A DNA stretch of 64,000 nucleotides from Vespa crabro (Eukaryota; Arthropoda; Insecta; Hymenoptera; Vespidae). Location of the stretch: NCBI RefSeq assembly GCF_910589235.1, contig NC_060968.1:930001-994000 (forward strand). The letters are read 5' to 3'. Below are positions 1 through 10,986 of this stretch, in pieces. Below the pieces are notes generated by a model, which was given only the letters and a program-made list of their open reading frames with translations, was not told the DNA's origin and made no database searches. How positions within the stretch are numbered: position 1 is the stretch's first letter; each line of letters opens with the position of its first letter. A program made the translations under genes and the position numbers.

Positions 1-594
1 TAACATTGTACTTTCTTATTGTATTGTATGAACATTTTTTTTGAGTAAAGCCAAAGCTTTACAATTTGATCATTTGGAACAACGTTCTCATTACTTTTTT
101 TCCTTGACAAGAATGTAAAAAAAATTATAGATATTATGTACGATATTTTCCTTTCGAGTTTAAAAGATCAATAGCAATGACATACTATGAAATTACGTAC
201 AAATATTGCCGTCATTTTGTTTTCATTAACATTATAATTAAGTCTCGAGAATAACGATCTGTTTATGTTCGGTTGATCGATCTTCTTGATTTACGACTTA
301 TTCCTCCGCGGATAATATCCGTCGTTTTAAATGGAAAATAAAAAACAATAATCATTCAATTATTATATTCCTTTCAATGGCTATTAGTCTTAAAAAGAGT
401 ATTTCATGATTTTTAACTATTGTTACTAAGACTTATTAAAATTATTATTAGTAAGATTAATATTTATCTATTATCTAATATGTATTATTAAGCTTAATAA
501 TCTTAATAATTATCTGAAAAATTATTTTTTTTAATTTATAAATATTATTATTATCATTATTATTATTAATTATCATTAAGTAAGGATGGTCATC

Positions 595-1240
595 TATTTG
601 ATTATTCGCCATATACCGTAGTTACAGAAGTAGCAACATCACTTTTAGCGATGGAGCTACTATTAGTAATGGCGGTTACCACTGCAGGTGAGTATCCAGA
701 GATCCAGAACAAATGGATGCACTAGAAAAAGAATGTTTGAAGTGTGAGTAACCTTGATGACGATAATTACCCTTGAAAGGTATGAAAGATAGAACAGGAT
801 CTTCATCTTTGCCATTTATGTCGTCTTCTTCTTTTCTTTGCCAAGACTAGTTTTTGATCGATTATTCACCGTTGCTTCGGTAAAAGGTGCTATTGGTTCG
901 GTGGAAGATGTTACAGATATCACAATTTCTGGTTTTGAAACGTTTACTTCTTGTTTCATGCATTCGTATCATGTTAATTATTAAGATGACTAATGCGATC
1001 GATTAGAGGAAGTATGTTGAAAATAAAAATTTAATTAATTTTAATTAATTAATAAATTATGAATTTTTTAGGGTATTTTTAAATTAAACTTGTTAAAAGA
1101 ACAATTCCAAAATTTATTTCTATCCGTTCCTTAACTTGAAAATCATGGTACTCTTTATCAACACGTTAATCCTCTGGTACATATCGATTCTCATTTTGTA
1201 CCGGTACCTCTTGATCATTTTCAGTCAAAGCTATAATAAA
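595..1240 (-). pseudogene. Truncated pseudogene copy of the acidic secreted protein gene (intact at 10987-12483)
   Basis: Minus-strand homology to exons 3 and 2 of the intact acidic-protein gene. The exon 3 match covers about 595-955, including the end that reads ATAYG in the intact gene, where a premature TAA replaces the SPNG-stop ending. The acidic tract carries an internal deletion removing the VPVQVEDDE-like part. The exon 2 match covers only about 1125-1240 and then breaks off into the block that starts at 1246. The donor GT after exon 2 has become AT. No exon 1 or signal peptide is present, so it cannot make the secreted protein. It is the most truncated of three copies. Confidence 0.75.
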
Positions 1241-1245
1241 ATCCA

Positions 1246-2178
1246 AACTATAAAAATAACATACTGTTAACTCGATAGAAAACTTGCACTTGTTAATATA
1301 GCAAAAAATAATATCAATTGATATTTCATGTTTTCATTTCTTGCGTATTTCTCCCTTTATTTTTTTTTTGTTTTTTTAAATTTACGTGCATCGAGATGTA
1401 AAACTTTTGCGTTAATATTGCGATTTTCTGCGAGAGAAGCTTTTTTATTTCATATACCACGTAATGTGTGTATGAATTAAGATCATACTTTATTTGTTTT
1501 TTCTAGCTATATTAATGATAATCAAAAATTGGAGGAGAAACACGGAACAAATACTGTTACTATTGTCGTTTTATATTTCAAGACGTTTTTCTTTGTTATT
1601 CATTATCCTATAAGAGTTAATAATTTTTTAATAATAAAATCGAAAAAATAATTAAAATATTTTTATACAAAATAAATTAAAACGATTTTAAGATCATTTA
1701 TATATTTTTAACATGTATGTTTTATTCCATAACTTATATTTTGTATTAGATTTTCATTATAATTATTTATTATTAAAACGTGTCATTATGATCGGTGTAT
1801 CTCATAATCATGTAAATTTATTGCATATACATATTTTATATATTTCACGTAAATGAAATAAATTGTATATTTCGTGTATGTCAAAGATAAATTTTATTGA
1901 TAATTATGAACAATAATAAGTATGATTATTATTATAAATTAGCGATTATTTCAAATCCGGACGATATTAGTTGTCGTTTAGTGTAAGAGAAATTATAAAA
2001 ATTGAGTTGGAACTTTTTCCCTATAAATCAATTTTAACTGTATTGTTAAATATTTTGTTGTTTTATTTGAAAATAATATTCTGTGTAACAAAATTTACAT
2101 ATTGGACAAGTTACTTTACATTAAACAAATTTATAGCTGCATTCTTGTTTATAAATTATGTACATGAATGTTCGCAGC
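1246..2178. repeat. 933-bp near-identical direct repeat, copy 1 (copy 2 at 7220-8152)
   Basis: Aligned by eye at a constant offset of 5974 bases with no indels; I noticed a single difference, near 1266. It carries the 3' flank of the His-rich gene copy. Identity ends at the stop codon of exon 2 (2179), beyond which the copies diverge clearly. Confidence 0.85.
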
Positions 2179-2601
2179 TTATTTATCATAATCACCACGG
2201 TGTCCATAATGTCGACTTTGATTTCCATTATAATGATCATGATAACCACCATTATATCCATCTTCATTTTCTTGGTGATGTCTATGTCCATAAGTAGTTT
2301 GAAGATCAGCATTTCTGTCTGATCTTACTAACATGACATCTGAATCAATTCAACATCAACATTTATTATTCTTTCTGCTTGCTTCATATATCAAGGTAGC
2401 AATGAAAATAAAATTATAAATATAAGAAAAGAGATTCAAATGATATTATTTTTTTTTACACAAAATTATTTTCTAAACAAAATTTTAAGGTAATCCTATA
2501 CTTAAGAAAGATATACTTTCGTTTGGTTTCGTTAAGAGTGCAGAATAATTCAAAGTTGTTGCGATGCAGAAAATCAAAGAAAGTGCGAAGATATTTAAAA
2601 T
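2179..2601 (-). pseudogene. His-rich secreted peptide gene copy 1, start codon lost
   Basis: Two-exon copy of the intact gene at 8153-8615. The exon 1 equivalent is 2601-2517 (85 nt, same length as the intact copy) and exon 2 is 2339-2179. Splice sites (GTATAT donor, TTGATTCAG acceptor) and the reading frame to TAA are intact, which would give about 81 residues. The codon aligned with the intact ATG is ATT, and a TAG lies in frame shortly upstream, so no AUG start exists in exon 1. The leader stays hydrophobic (FALSLIFCIATTLNYSALL). The mature part has about 7 His against 17 in the intact copy, with many His changed to Asn, Asp, Gln or Arg. The TATA-like sequence upstream is also altered. Probably a recent pseudogene; non-AUG initiation or an assembly error are alternatives. 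Confidence 0.7.
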
Positions 2602-4515
2602 TTTTATGATCTATTGTTCTACAGATTTTTAATAACAGGAAAAATTATTGGCTGAATATTTATTTTGTTTCAATGTTTTTCTTAGAAACATCAAGTGCGA
2701 AATGATGTAGGAAATCATCTTTTCTTGCCTTATATGTACTTTATCGGAGGTCAGTTTGACGACGTCTTATGAGAGTCGTAAAACTTCTTTGGATGCAACA
2801 AGTTGACAAAAAGAGAACTACTTTTTTATTAACATACCTATTAAACGAGTATCTATTAATTCATTGAATCTTCCAAGTTTCATTGTAATCAGCAAATATA
2901 TTTCGATTGTATTAATTATTCTCACTCTTTTTCGCTTTCCTTTTGTTTTTCTTTTTTAACTTATTTTTTTTACTTGGGAATTTTCCTGCTTGATCAAATG
3001 TTATTTGTATCATATTAAATAATCAATGTCGTTTCATTAGATTGGTTGAGTTAAACCGAATAATTCGATCGAATAAAAATCAGAGTAGATTGATCAATTT
3101 ATAAATTTACTGTTTTAATTTTATTTATAATATATGTAAGAAAAATATTCAAGAATGTATAATCGAACGTTACGTCTGTACAAAATAGATAGAAATATAT
3201 ATATCGGGAATGTATTTGGTATAAGAAATCGGTGGAGATCTGTTAAAGAAGATTTTTCGTAAAATTGACCTTGACCTTAAAGGTGAAACCAACAGACTGC
3301 GAACGAAACACAAGTTTCATTTCTTTCGCTCTCTTCTCTAACACACAAGTCTTGCACAATAGACCTAACGCGTTAGATAATCTAATAATAACTAACTCCT
3401 CATTCTGTATTAGCCTTTAAAATGTAAGCATATTGTAAATAATGTGTACAGAAGAGATAGTGGAATTTTATTATATTTTTTCAAAACAACTATTAAATTG
3501 AAAACCAAGATTCTATTGGCATGTGATATGACATGTGGGGTTGGACATGTTTAGAACATAAAAAAATTTAATCAATTCTATCGTTGATTTTTTTCATAGA
3601 TTTCCATTAATGCAAAAATCCATATATGGAATGATTCTTCCAAGGTATACATCCTGTATATGATGGTTCACATAAAGTATTGTAAGATATCTCTCTTCTA
3701 TGTCAATTTCTATGTCCTTTAATAATCTTTTTTCTAATCACAGTAATAAATTAACTGAACCACATTTAAATGTTAATCTCTAATTTCAGAGTTTCAAAAT
3801 GACATTGATATAATGATTAATATTTTAATGTTAATATATAATTTAGTGGCGATTGCCTCTAATGTCTAAAATGTAATTTAAACATAATGATAATCACGAT
3901 AATCAGAAATTTTCTCTGCTTGAATCCAGAAGCTGTTCGCACAATTTTAAATATTTATTTTAATACATAAATTTGGAACATTTAGTAATTATCGTGTTAA
4001 TACGTATGTTTATCGAACAATATGAAATTATGTAACATTATTATTGAACAATGGAAGAATTATAATAAATCTTGTACGATGAAGACGTTTCGCTGTTAAA
4101 GAAAATAAACAATTTATGCTTTGATGCATTAAAAACACGTCGTATGTCACAAAGATCACAAAGCACAAGATGTGCTTGGAACTGAATCATATGTAATATA
4201 TTTAGAATTAATCGTATAATAAGGAGAAATATAATAAAGATATTCTGTAAAAAAAAAAACGAAACGGTTTAACAAGATTTATTCGAGAACATATTTTTGC
4301 TTATTTTATTTCTAAGATATACACGTATTAAAAATCGTTTGCTTAGATTAATAATTATAGACGATTATTAAGTTACATGCGAATGAATTATATTTTTTAT
4401 GCTGAATTCTAAATATAATTTGTCGTGAGTCTGGGTAGTCAACAGAACAAATTATTTCATTAAATTCTGCTACCCAAATTCGGTGAATGCTACAATGGTC
4501 GGTACGTTTCAAACG
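2602..4515. repeat. Upstream flank of His-rich copy 1, duplicated at 8616-10431
   Basis: Non-coding. Roughly 80-90 percent similar by eye to 8616-10431, with the same landmarks in the same order, such as a GGTGGAGATCTGTTAAAGAAG block near 3230 and 9281. Together with 4516-5900 it forms one unit of a tandem duplication of about 6 kb. I see no gene in it other than the start of the His-rich copy. Confidence 0.7.
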
Positions 4516-4517
4516 TA
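4424..4517. other. Conserved GC-elevated block between the duplicated genes, copy 1
   Basis: About 90 percent identical to 10338-10433. It contains inverted parts (GGGTAG ... CTACCC about 40 bases apart) and a 13-base palindrome ACGTTTCAAACGT. It sits between the 3' side of the acidic-protein copy and the 5' side of the His-rich copy, so it may be a shared regulatory element or a structured RNA. The function is not shown by the sequence. Confidence 0.4.
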
Positions 4518-4945
4518 ACATTGTATTTTTTTATTATATAGTATGAACAACATCTTTTTTTGAGCTAAGCGAAAGTTTTACAATTTGATCATTTGGAACA
4601 GTTATCAATATTTTTTTTCTTGACAAAGCATATAACAAAAAATATAGATATCATATATGATATTTTCCTTTCGAGTTTAAAAAAACCAATAAAAATAACA
4701 TACTACGAAATTACGTTCAAATATTGCCGTCATTTTGTTTTCGTTAACATTATAATTAAGTCTCGAGGATAACGATCTATCAATCTTAAAAAGAGCACCT
4801 CTCTTATGATTTTTTTTACTATCGTTATTAAGTTTTACCAATGTATAATTATTTCCACAATTATTTTTATTAATTCATAAATATTATTATTATTATTAAC
4901 ATTAATTTTTATTAACTTAGGATTATCATACGTATTCATACATAT

Positions 4946-5905
4946 TTGCCTTATGTGATCCGCCATATATCGTCGCTAGTGCAGTAGCAACATTACCCTT
5001 ATCGGAAGAGTAACTTGGCAAAGATGATTACCGTTGCAAATGAGGACCTAGAGGATCCAGCATAAGAAGAGCTAAAGACTATCGAGAAAAAATTGCTTAG
5101 GTGTGGGTAATATTTATGACGTCGATTATTATTGAAAGGTATGAAAGGTACAACAGGATCTTCGTCTTCATCATTTACTTTGTCCTCTTTCTCTTCATTT
5201 TCCACTTGAACTGGGATCTTCCTTTTTTGCCAAGACTAGCCTTTGGTCGATTATTCACCGTTGCTTCGATAGATGGTGCTATTGGTTCTTCAGATGATAC
5301 AGGTGTCTCGATTTCTGGTTTCGAAATGTTTACTTCCTGTTCCAAGCATTAGTATCATGTTAATTATTAAGATGACTAATGTGATCGATTAGAGGAAGTA
5401 TGTTGAAAATAAAAATTTAATTAATTTCAATTAATTAATAAGTTATGAATTTTTGAGAGTCTTTTTTAATTAAACTTGTTAAATGAACAATTTCAAAATT
5501 TATTTCTATCAGTTCGTTAATTTGAAGATTATGATCCTCTTGATCAACACATTAATCCTCTGGTACATATCGATTTTCGTTTTGTACTGATATCTCTTGA
5601 TCATTTTCAATCAAAGCTTCCTCAAGTTCTGAAGCAGCTTGTACCTCGACAATGGACATTTCCGGTTTGTCGATAAGTTCAGGATCATTTTTAAAGTTGG
5701 ATGATTGCAAGTTATCGAAGAAAGTAAAGCTTCGTCATTTACAGCATATTACTTAGGCAAAGACACCATTTACTTGGCCACCGTTATTGGAACGATGTGC
5801 TGACCTGTAATATCTGTTATACATCATGAGTCTTTGGAGATAGAGTTGAATCGATGATTATTTCTCTCTTATAAATAATACTGGATTCTCATAAGCTGGA
5901 TTCCG
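4946..5905 (-). pseudogene. Pseudogene copy 2 of the acidic secreted protein gene
   Basis: Exon 3 homology covers about 5336-4946 and exon 2 homology about 5905-5512. The acidic tract and the PVVPF-PF-NRR-YPHL-NFF signature are still readable (for example DEDEDPVVPFIPF). However, the run of A after the Lys-rich stretch differs in length and shifts the frame just before the acidic tract. The exon 2 donor GT is now AT. Exon 1, with start and signal peptide, is missing, because the region matching 11980-13270 of the intact unit is deleted. Homology to the intact unit resumes around 5950-6330 (matching about 13280-13680). Confidence 0.8.
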
Positions 5906-5949
5906 TTTGCCGATGCATAAATAAAATTTGTTTTATTTTATCGTTTAGC

Positions 5950-7219
5950 CGTTATTGTAATATAAATCGATTAAAGATTCTAGATATATACAAAATGCAA
6001 TTTTTACAGTTATCATTTAAATAGTTATTATAATTACATATATTAGCTTTATGTCTATATTATTATCTTGATTTTTTTACAATTTTACTGTATTATAATA
6101 CACATAATTAAACAAAAGATAAATGATGATGAATCTTTCCATAAATATTTAGCCTAGATTATTTACATAATTATTTCTAACTTCACAAGGAAAAAACTAT
6201 TTTGAAACATTAAATAGACGATTCAAAAACATTGTTTGGCAACGTCAAGAGTTATGAAAATATTTTTAAAATAATCGATTTAAATGGGACATTTTGCGTA
6301 TATTAATACTTTCTGAATCGATTTTTAGATTTTGTTGGATGTATAATTTAAGGCAGTTTTTTTATCGCTAGATATATGAACGGTGAAGATAACCGGATTA
6401 AATTCGTCGGTGATTCAGCTTCATTCTTCTAATCTAATTGTTCTATTTTATCTGTCATTTCATCGTCAAACGACCATTCGATTTTCTTCGGTTTGTTGCT
6501 GTCATTTTTAGCTTTTAACAATATTTTACTTTTAATTTTAATAAATTAAATTCCATTTTTTCGAAAACATCAAAGCTATTTCTACTTTTCATTTCTTATG
6601 TATACGATATCATTTCGAAAAAATGAATTCGTTACAGCATAGGTAGACAACATTTTCCCAACCTAGGTTCTACGGTCCCCACTACTAATTAATTCGTTCT
6701 TCCACCATTTAACTGGATAACACTCTATGTTTTAGACGTAGAGATGTTCTCTTTACATCTCACTCTTGAATTGGATAAGGATAGATGAGATATAAGAATT
6801 ATATCTGTGATTGTAAGGAAAAAACGGCACATGTCAAGTTTTTACTTTTGAGATACATGTTGTCGTTTAAATATTCCGATTCACCGATTCTTTTTATTTC
6901 CAATGTTTTTTTGTTTTCTTTTCAGTATGTAAATAATCGATTATCCATAAAAAAAAGAATAAAAACAGAATTCAAGAGGCATGGCGGTATTAAAAAGTGA
7001 GGATCGTTTTCTTTTACTTCATCGGAGAAGTCAAGTAGAAATGTGGTCTGCCAGATGCACACTTATACGTTACAGTTTAAATTCTCCATTCTCTTATAAA
7101 TAATTAGCAATAAAATTGTATAGTTATAAGTTGACGCATTTCACCGAGTATTATCGAACGACATTGGATCTGAAAAAGAATAATCAAATAATTAATTATT
7201 CGTTGTGAAATAAAATCCT
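5950..7219. other. Gene-free spacer: diverged downstream duplicate, then unique sequence
   Basis: 5950-6330 is a diverged copy of about 13280-13680. 6350-7219 is AT-rich and without recognisable exons; a 71-codon open frame at 6785-7000 has no signal or motif and looks like chance. The copy 2 repeat begins at 7220. Confidence 0.5.
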
Positions 7220-8152
7220 AACTATAAAAATAACATACTATTAACTCGATAGAAAACTTGCACTTGTTAATATAGCAAAAAATAATATCAATTGATATTT
7301 CATGTTTTCATTTCTTGCGTATTTCTCCCTTTATTTTTTTTTTGTTTTTTTAAATTTACGTGCATCGAGATGTAAAACTTTTGCGTTAATATTGCGATTT
7401 TCTGCGAGAGAAGCTTTTTTATTTCATATACCACGTAATGTGTGTATGAATTAAGATCATACTTTATTTGTTTTTTCTAGCTATATTAATGATAATCAAA
7501 AATTGGAGGAGAAACACGGAACAAATACTGTTACTATTGTCGTTTTATATTTCAAGACGTTTTTCTTTGTTATTCATTATCCTATAAGAGTTAATAATTT
7601 TTTAATAATAAAATCGAAAAAATAATTAAAATATTTTTATACAAAATAAATTAAAACGATTTTAAGATCATTTATATATTTTTAACATGTATGTTTTATT
7701 CCATAACTTATATTTTGTATTAGATTTTCATTATAATTATTTATTATTAAAACGTGTCATTATGATCGGTGTATCTCATAATCATGTAAATTTATTGCAT
7801 ATACATATTTTATATATTTCACGTAAATGAAATAAATTGTATATTTCGTGTATGTCAAAGATAAATTTTATTGATAATTATGAACAATAATAAGTATGAT
7901 TATTATTATAAATTAGCGATTATTTCAAATCCGGACGATATTAGTTGTCGTTTAGTGTAAGAGAAATTATAAAAATTGAGTTGGAACTTTTTCCCTATAA
8001 ATCAATTTTAACTGTATTGTTAAATATTTTGTTGTTTTATTTGAAAATAATATTCTGTGTAACAAAATTTACATATTGGACAAGTTACTTTACATTAAAC
8101 AAATTTATAGCTGCATTCTTGTTTATAAATTATGTACATGAATGTTCGCAGC
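7220..8152. repeat. 933-bp near-identical direct repeat, copy 2
   Basis: Partner of 1246-2178. It contains the 3' flank of the intact His-rich gene and ends at its stop codon. Confidence 0.85.
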
Positions 8153-8615
8153 TTATTTACCATAACTACCGTGATGTCCACCATAATGTCCATTTTCGTG
8201 CCCATGGTGATGCCCATGATAATGTCCATGATGATAACCATCATGATGTCTACTGTCATGGTGATGTCCATGTCCATAAGTAGTTTGAGAATCAACAGCT
8301 CTTACTAAAATAACGTCTAAAACAATTCAATATCAATATAAATTATTCTATAGAGGAAAATAATATTTTAACTAATACATTCAAATTCCTTGTTTCATAT
8401 ATCAAGGTAGCAATGAAAATAAATTTATAAATGTTATAAATAAAGAGTTTCAAATGATATTATTTTTTTTACACTAAATTATTTTCTATATAAATTCTTA
8501 AGCTAAGTCTATACTTAGGAAAGGATCTACCTTCTATTGGTTTCGTTAAGATCCCAGGAAAAGTCAAAGTTGTTGCTACGCATAGAATCAAAATGAATCC
8601 GAATATTTTCAACAT
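8153..8615 (-). CDS. Small secreted His/Gly-rich peptide precursor, two exons, 82 aa
   Basis: Exon 1 is 8615-8531 (ATG, GAAG|GTAG donor, phase 1) and exon 2 is 8316-8153 (GTTTTAG acceptor, TAA stop). The lengths sum to 249 nt with the frame kept. Residues 1-20 or so form a signal peptide (basic start, then FGFILILCVATTL). From about residue 44 the protein is built of G-H and H-H runs with Tyr, such as YGHGHHHDSRHH and HGHYHGHHHGHENGH, with 17 His in about 40 residues. There is no Cys after the signal peptide. Such sequences bind Zn or Cu or act as antimicrobial, venom or cuticle peptides in other animals, but no family is recognised and the function is unknown. A start-less duplicate lies 6 kb away. 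The acidic secreted-protein gene upstream (10987-12483) is on the same strand and duplicated with it. Confidence 0.75.
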
Positions 8616-8669
8616 TTTAACTATCTATTGTTCCACAAGTTTTAATAACAAGAAAAATTATGAACTAAG

Positions 8670-8677
8670 TATTTATA
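8670..8677 (-). promoter_or_regulatory. TATA box of the His-rich peptide gene
   Basis: Minus-strand TATAAATA about 55-62 bases before the ATG, which fits a short 5' UTR of about 30 bases. The corresponding place upstream of the start-less copy reads AATAAATA, so the box is weakened there. Confidence 0.5.
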
Positions 8678-8680
8678 TCG

Positions 8681-10337
8681 TTCCAACGTGTTCTTTGAGA
8701 TCGTCAAAGGAGAAATGATGTACGAAATCATCTTTTTCAGCTTTATATATATTCTGTTAGAGGTCAGTTTGACAAGATAGTCATAAAATGTCGCGGGATG
8801 CGTCAAGTTGACAAAAAGAGAACTGCATTTTTATTAACATACCTACCAAACGAGTATCTATCAATTCCTTGAATTTTACAATTCTTATTAGCGTCAACGA
8901 ATATATTCCGATCGTATTAATTATTCTCTTTTTCGTTTTCCTCTTGTTTTTCTTTTTTAATTTATTGTTTTCATTTGGAGATTTTTCTGCTCGATCAAAT
9001 ATCATTTGTATCATATTAAATAATCAAGAAATGTCATTTCGTTATATTGGTTATTGGTAAATCGAATAATTCGATCGAATAAAAATCAGAAATGATCCAT
9101 CAGTTTATAAATTTATTGTTCAAATTTCGTTTATGATATGTAAACAAGAAAAATATTGAAGAACGTATAATTGAACGTGACGCCTGTATACAATAGACAA
9201 AAATGTATATTTCGAGAATGTATCTGGTGTAAGGATATGTCTTCCCTTGGTTATCATTGGAATATCTTACATACTCAGATCGGTGGAGATCTGTTAAAGA
9301 AGATTCTTCGCAAAATTGACCTTGACGTTGAAGGGGAATTCAGCTGGCAGCGGACGAAACTCACATCTCCTTTCTTTCCTTCGTCTCCTTTCCTTCGTTG
9401 TATTCTCTAACATACAGGTCTCGCACTATCATACTAACGCGTTAAGTAAACAGTCTAATAATAACTGATTCCTCACTCTGTATTTGCCTTTGAAATGTAA
9501 AAATATTGTAAATAATGTGAATATAAGATATAATGGTTTTATGATCTTTTTTGAAGATAACTATTGAATTAAAATGCAAAGTTCCATTGATATGTCGAGA
9601 ATATAAAAAGATATGGATAATTCTGCGACTGGTTTTTTTTTTCATAGATCTCCATCGATCCAAAGATTTACAAGGTGATTCATCTAAGGTATACATTCTG
9701 TATAAGGAGGTGGTTCATGTAAAGTGTTATAAACTGTGTTCTCGCTACTGTATCTATGTATTATATATTTATGTTCATACATTTTTTTTTATCATAAATT
9801 GTTTGAACTATCTAGATTTTAAATTACAATTGTAGATTTTCAAAATGGCATCTTTTTGGATATTATTGTTAATATTTTATTCTTAAAATATCGTATAATG
9901 TCTAATGTATAAAGAGTGATTTAAACATAATGATAATCAGAAAATTTTTCTACCAGGGTCCAGAATCTATTGGCAGAATTTCAAATATGTAGTTTAATAT
10001 AATAAGAAAAATTTTGTACGAGGAGGACGTTTCGCTAATAAAAAAAAATAAATAATTTATGCTTCGACACATATAAGAACACTTCGTATGTCACAAGTCG
10101 TACTTGGAAAGAATTAATTCTATAATAAAGAAAAACGGAATAAAGTTTTTCTGTGAAAAAAAAATGAAATAATGAAATTCGGTTTAACAAGATTTATTCG
10201 ACGAAATATTTTTCCTTATTCTATTTCTAAGATATACACGCATTAAAATTCGTTTGCTTAGATTAACAATTACAGACGATTATTACGTTACATGCGAGTG
10301 AATATCACGTGTTTTGCCGAATTCCAAATGCAACTTG
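8681..10337. repeat. Non-coding upstream flank of the His-rich gene, duplicated at about 2670-4423
   Basis: Second copy of the roughly 6-kb tandem unit. Short open frames here (9171-9410, 9442-9696, 9551-9835) are not preserved as such in the first copy. 9708-9735 carries a GGTTCA-AAAGTGTTA motif also seen near 3666, 57127 and 57180. Confidence 0.55.
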
Positions 10338-10433
10338 TCGTGAGTCTGGGTAGTCAGTAGAACGAATTATTTCATTAACTTCTGCTACCCAAGTTCGGTG
10401 GATGCTGCAATGGTCGGTACGTTTCAAACGTAA
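10338..10433. other. Conserved GC-elevated block between the duplicated genes, copy 2
   Basis: Partner of 4424-4517. The palindrome ACGTTTCAAACGT and the GGGTAG/CTACCC arms are kept, although the neighbouring AT-rich sequence differs. Confidence 0.4.
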
Positions 10434-10986
10434 CATTGTATTTTTTTATTGTATAGTATGAACAACATCTTTTTTTGAGCTAAGCGAAAGGTTTACAATT
10501 TGATCATTTGGAACAGATCTCATTATTAGTTTTCCTTGACAAGAATGTAAAAAAGATTATAGATATCATGTACGATATTTTCCTTTCGAGTTTAAAAAAC
10601 CAATAGCAATGAGATATTATGAAATTACATTCAAAAGTATGTTGCCATTTTTCTTTCGTAAACATTAAAATTAAGTCTCGAGGATAACGATCTTTTTTGT
10701 GCTGGGTTGATCCACCTTCTTGAAACATTTACGACCTATTCCTCCGCGGGTGATGTACGTCGTTTTTTACTGAAAACAGAAAAACAATAATCGTTCAGTT
10801 ATTAAATTTCTTTCAATTATTATCAGTCTTAAAAAAAGTATTTTATAATATTTAACTATTATTGCTAAGTCTCACTAATATACAATTATCTGAAAAATTA
10901 TTTTTTTTTTAATTTATAAATGTTTATTATTATTATTACTATTATTGTTATTATTATTATTATTATTTTTCATTATTTTAGGATGC

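Noticed and set aside
1971..2297. Plus-strand 108-codon frame and its 112-codon twin at 7945-8283
   Set aside because: Both are antisense to the His-rich gene; conservation follows from the duplicated 3' flank, and the C-terminal His/Asp runs are the reverse of GH repeats.
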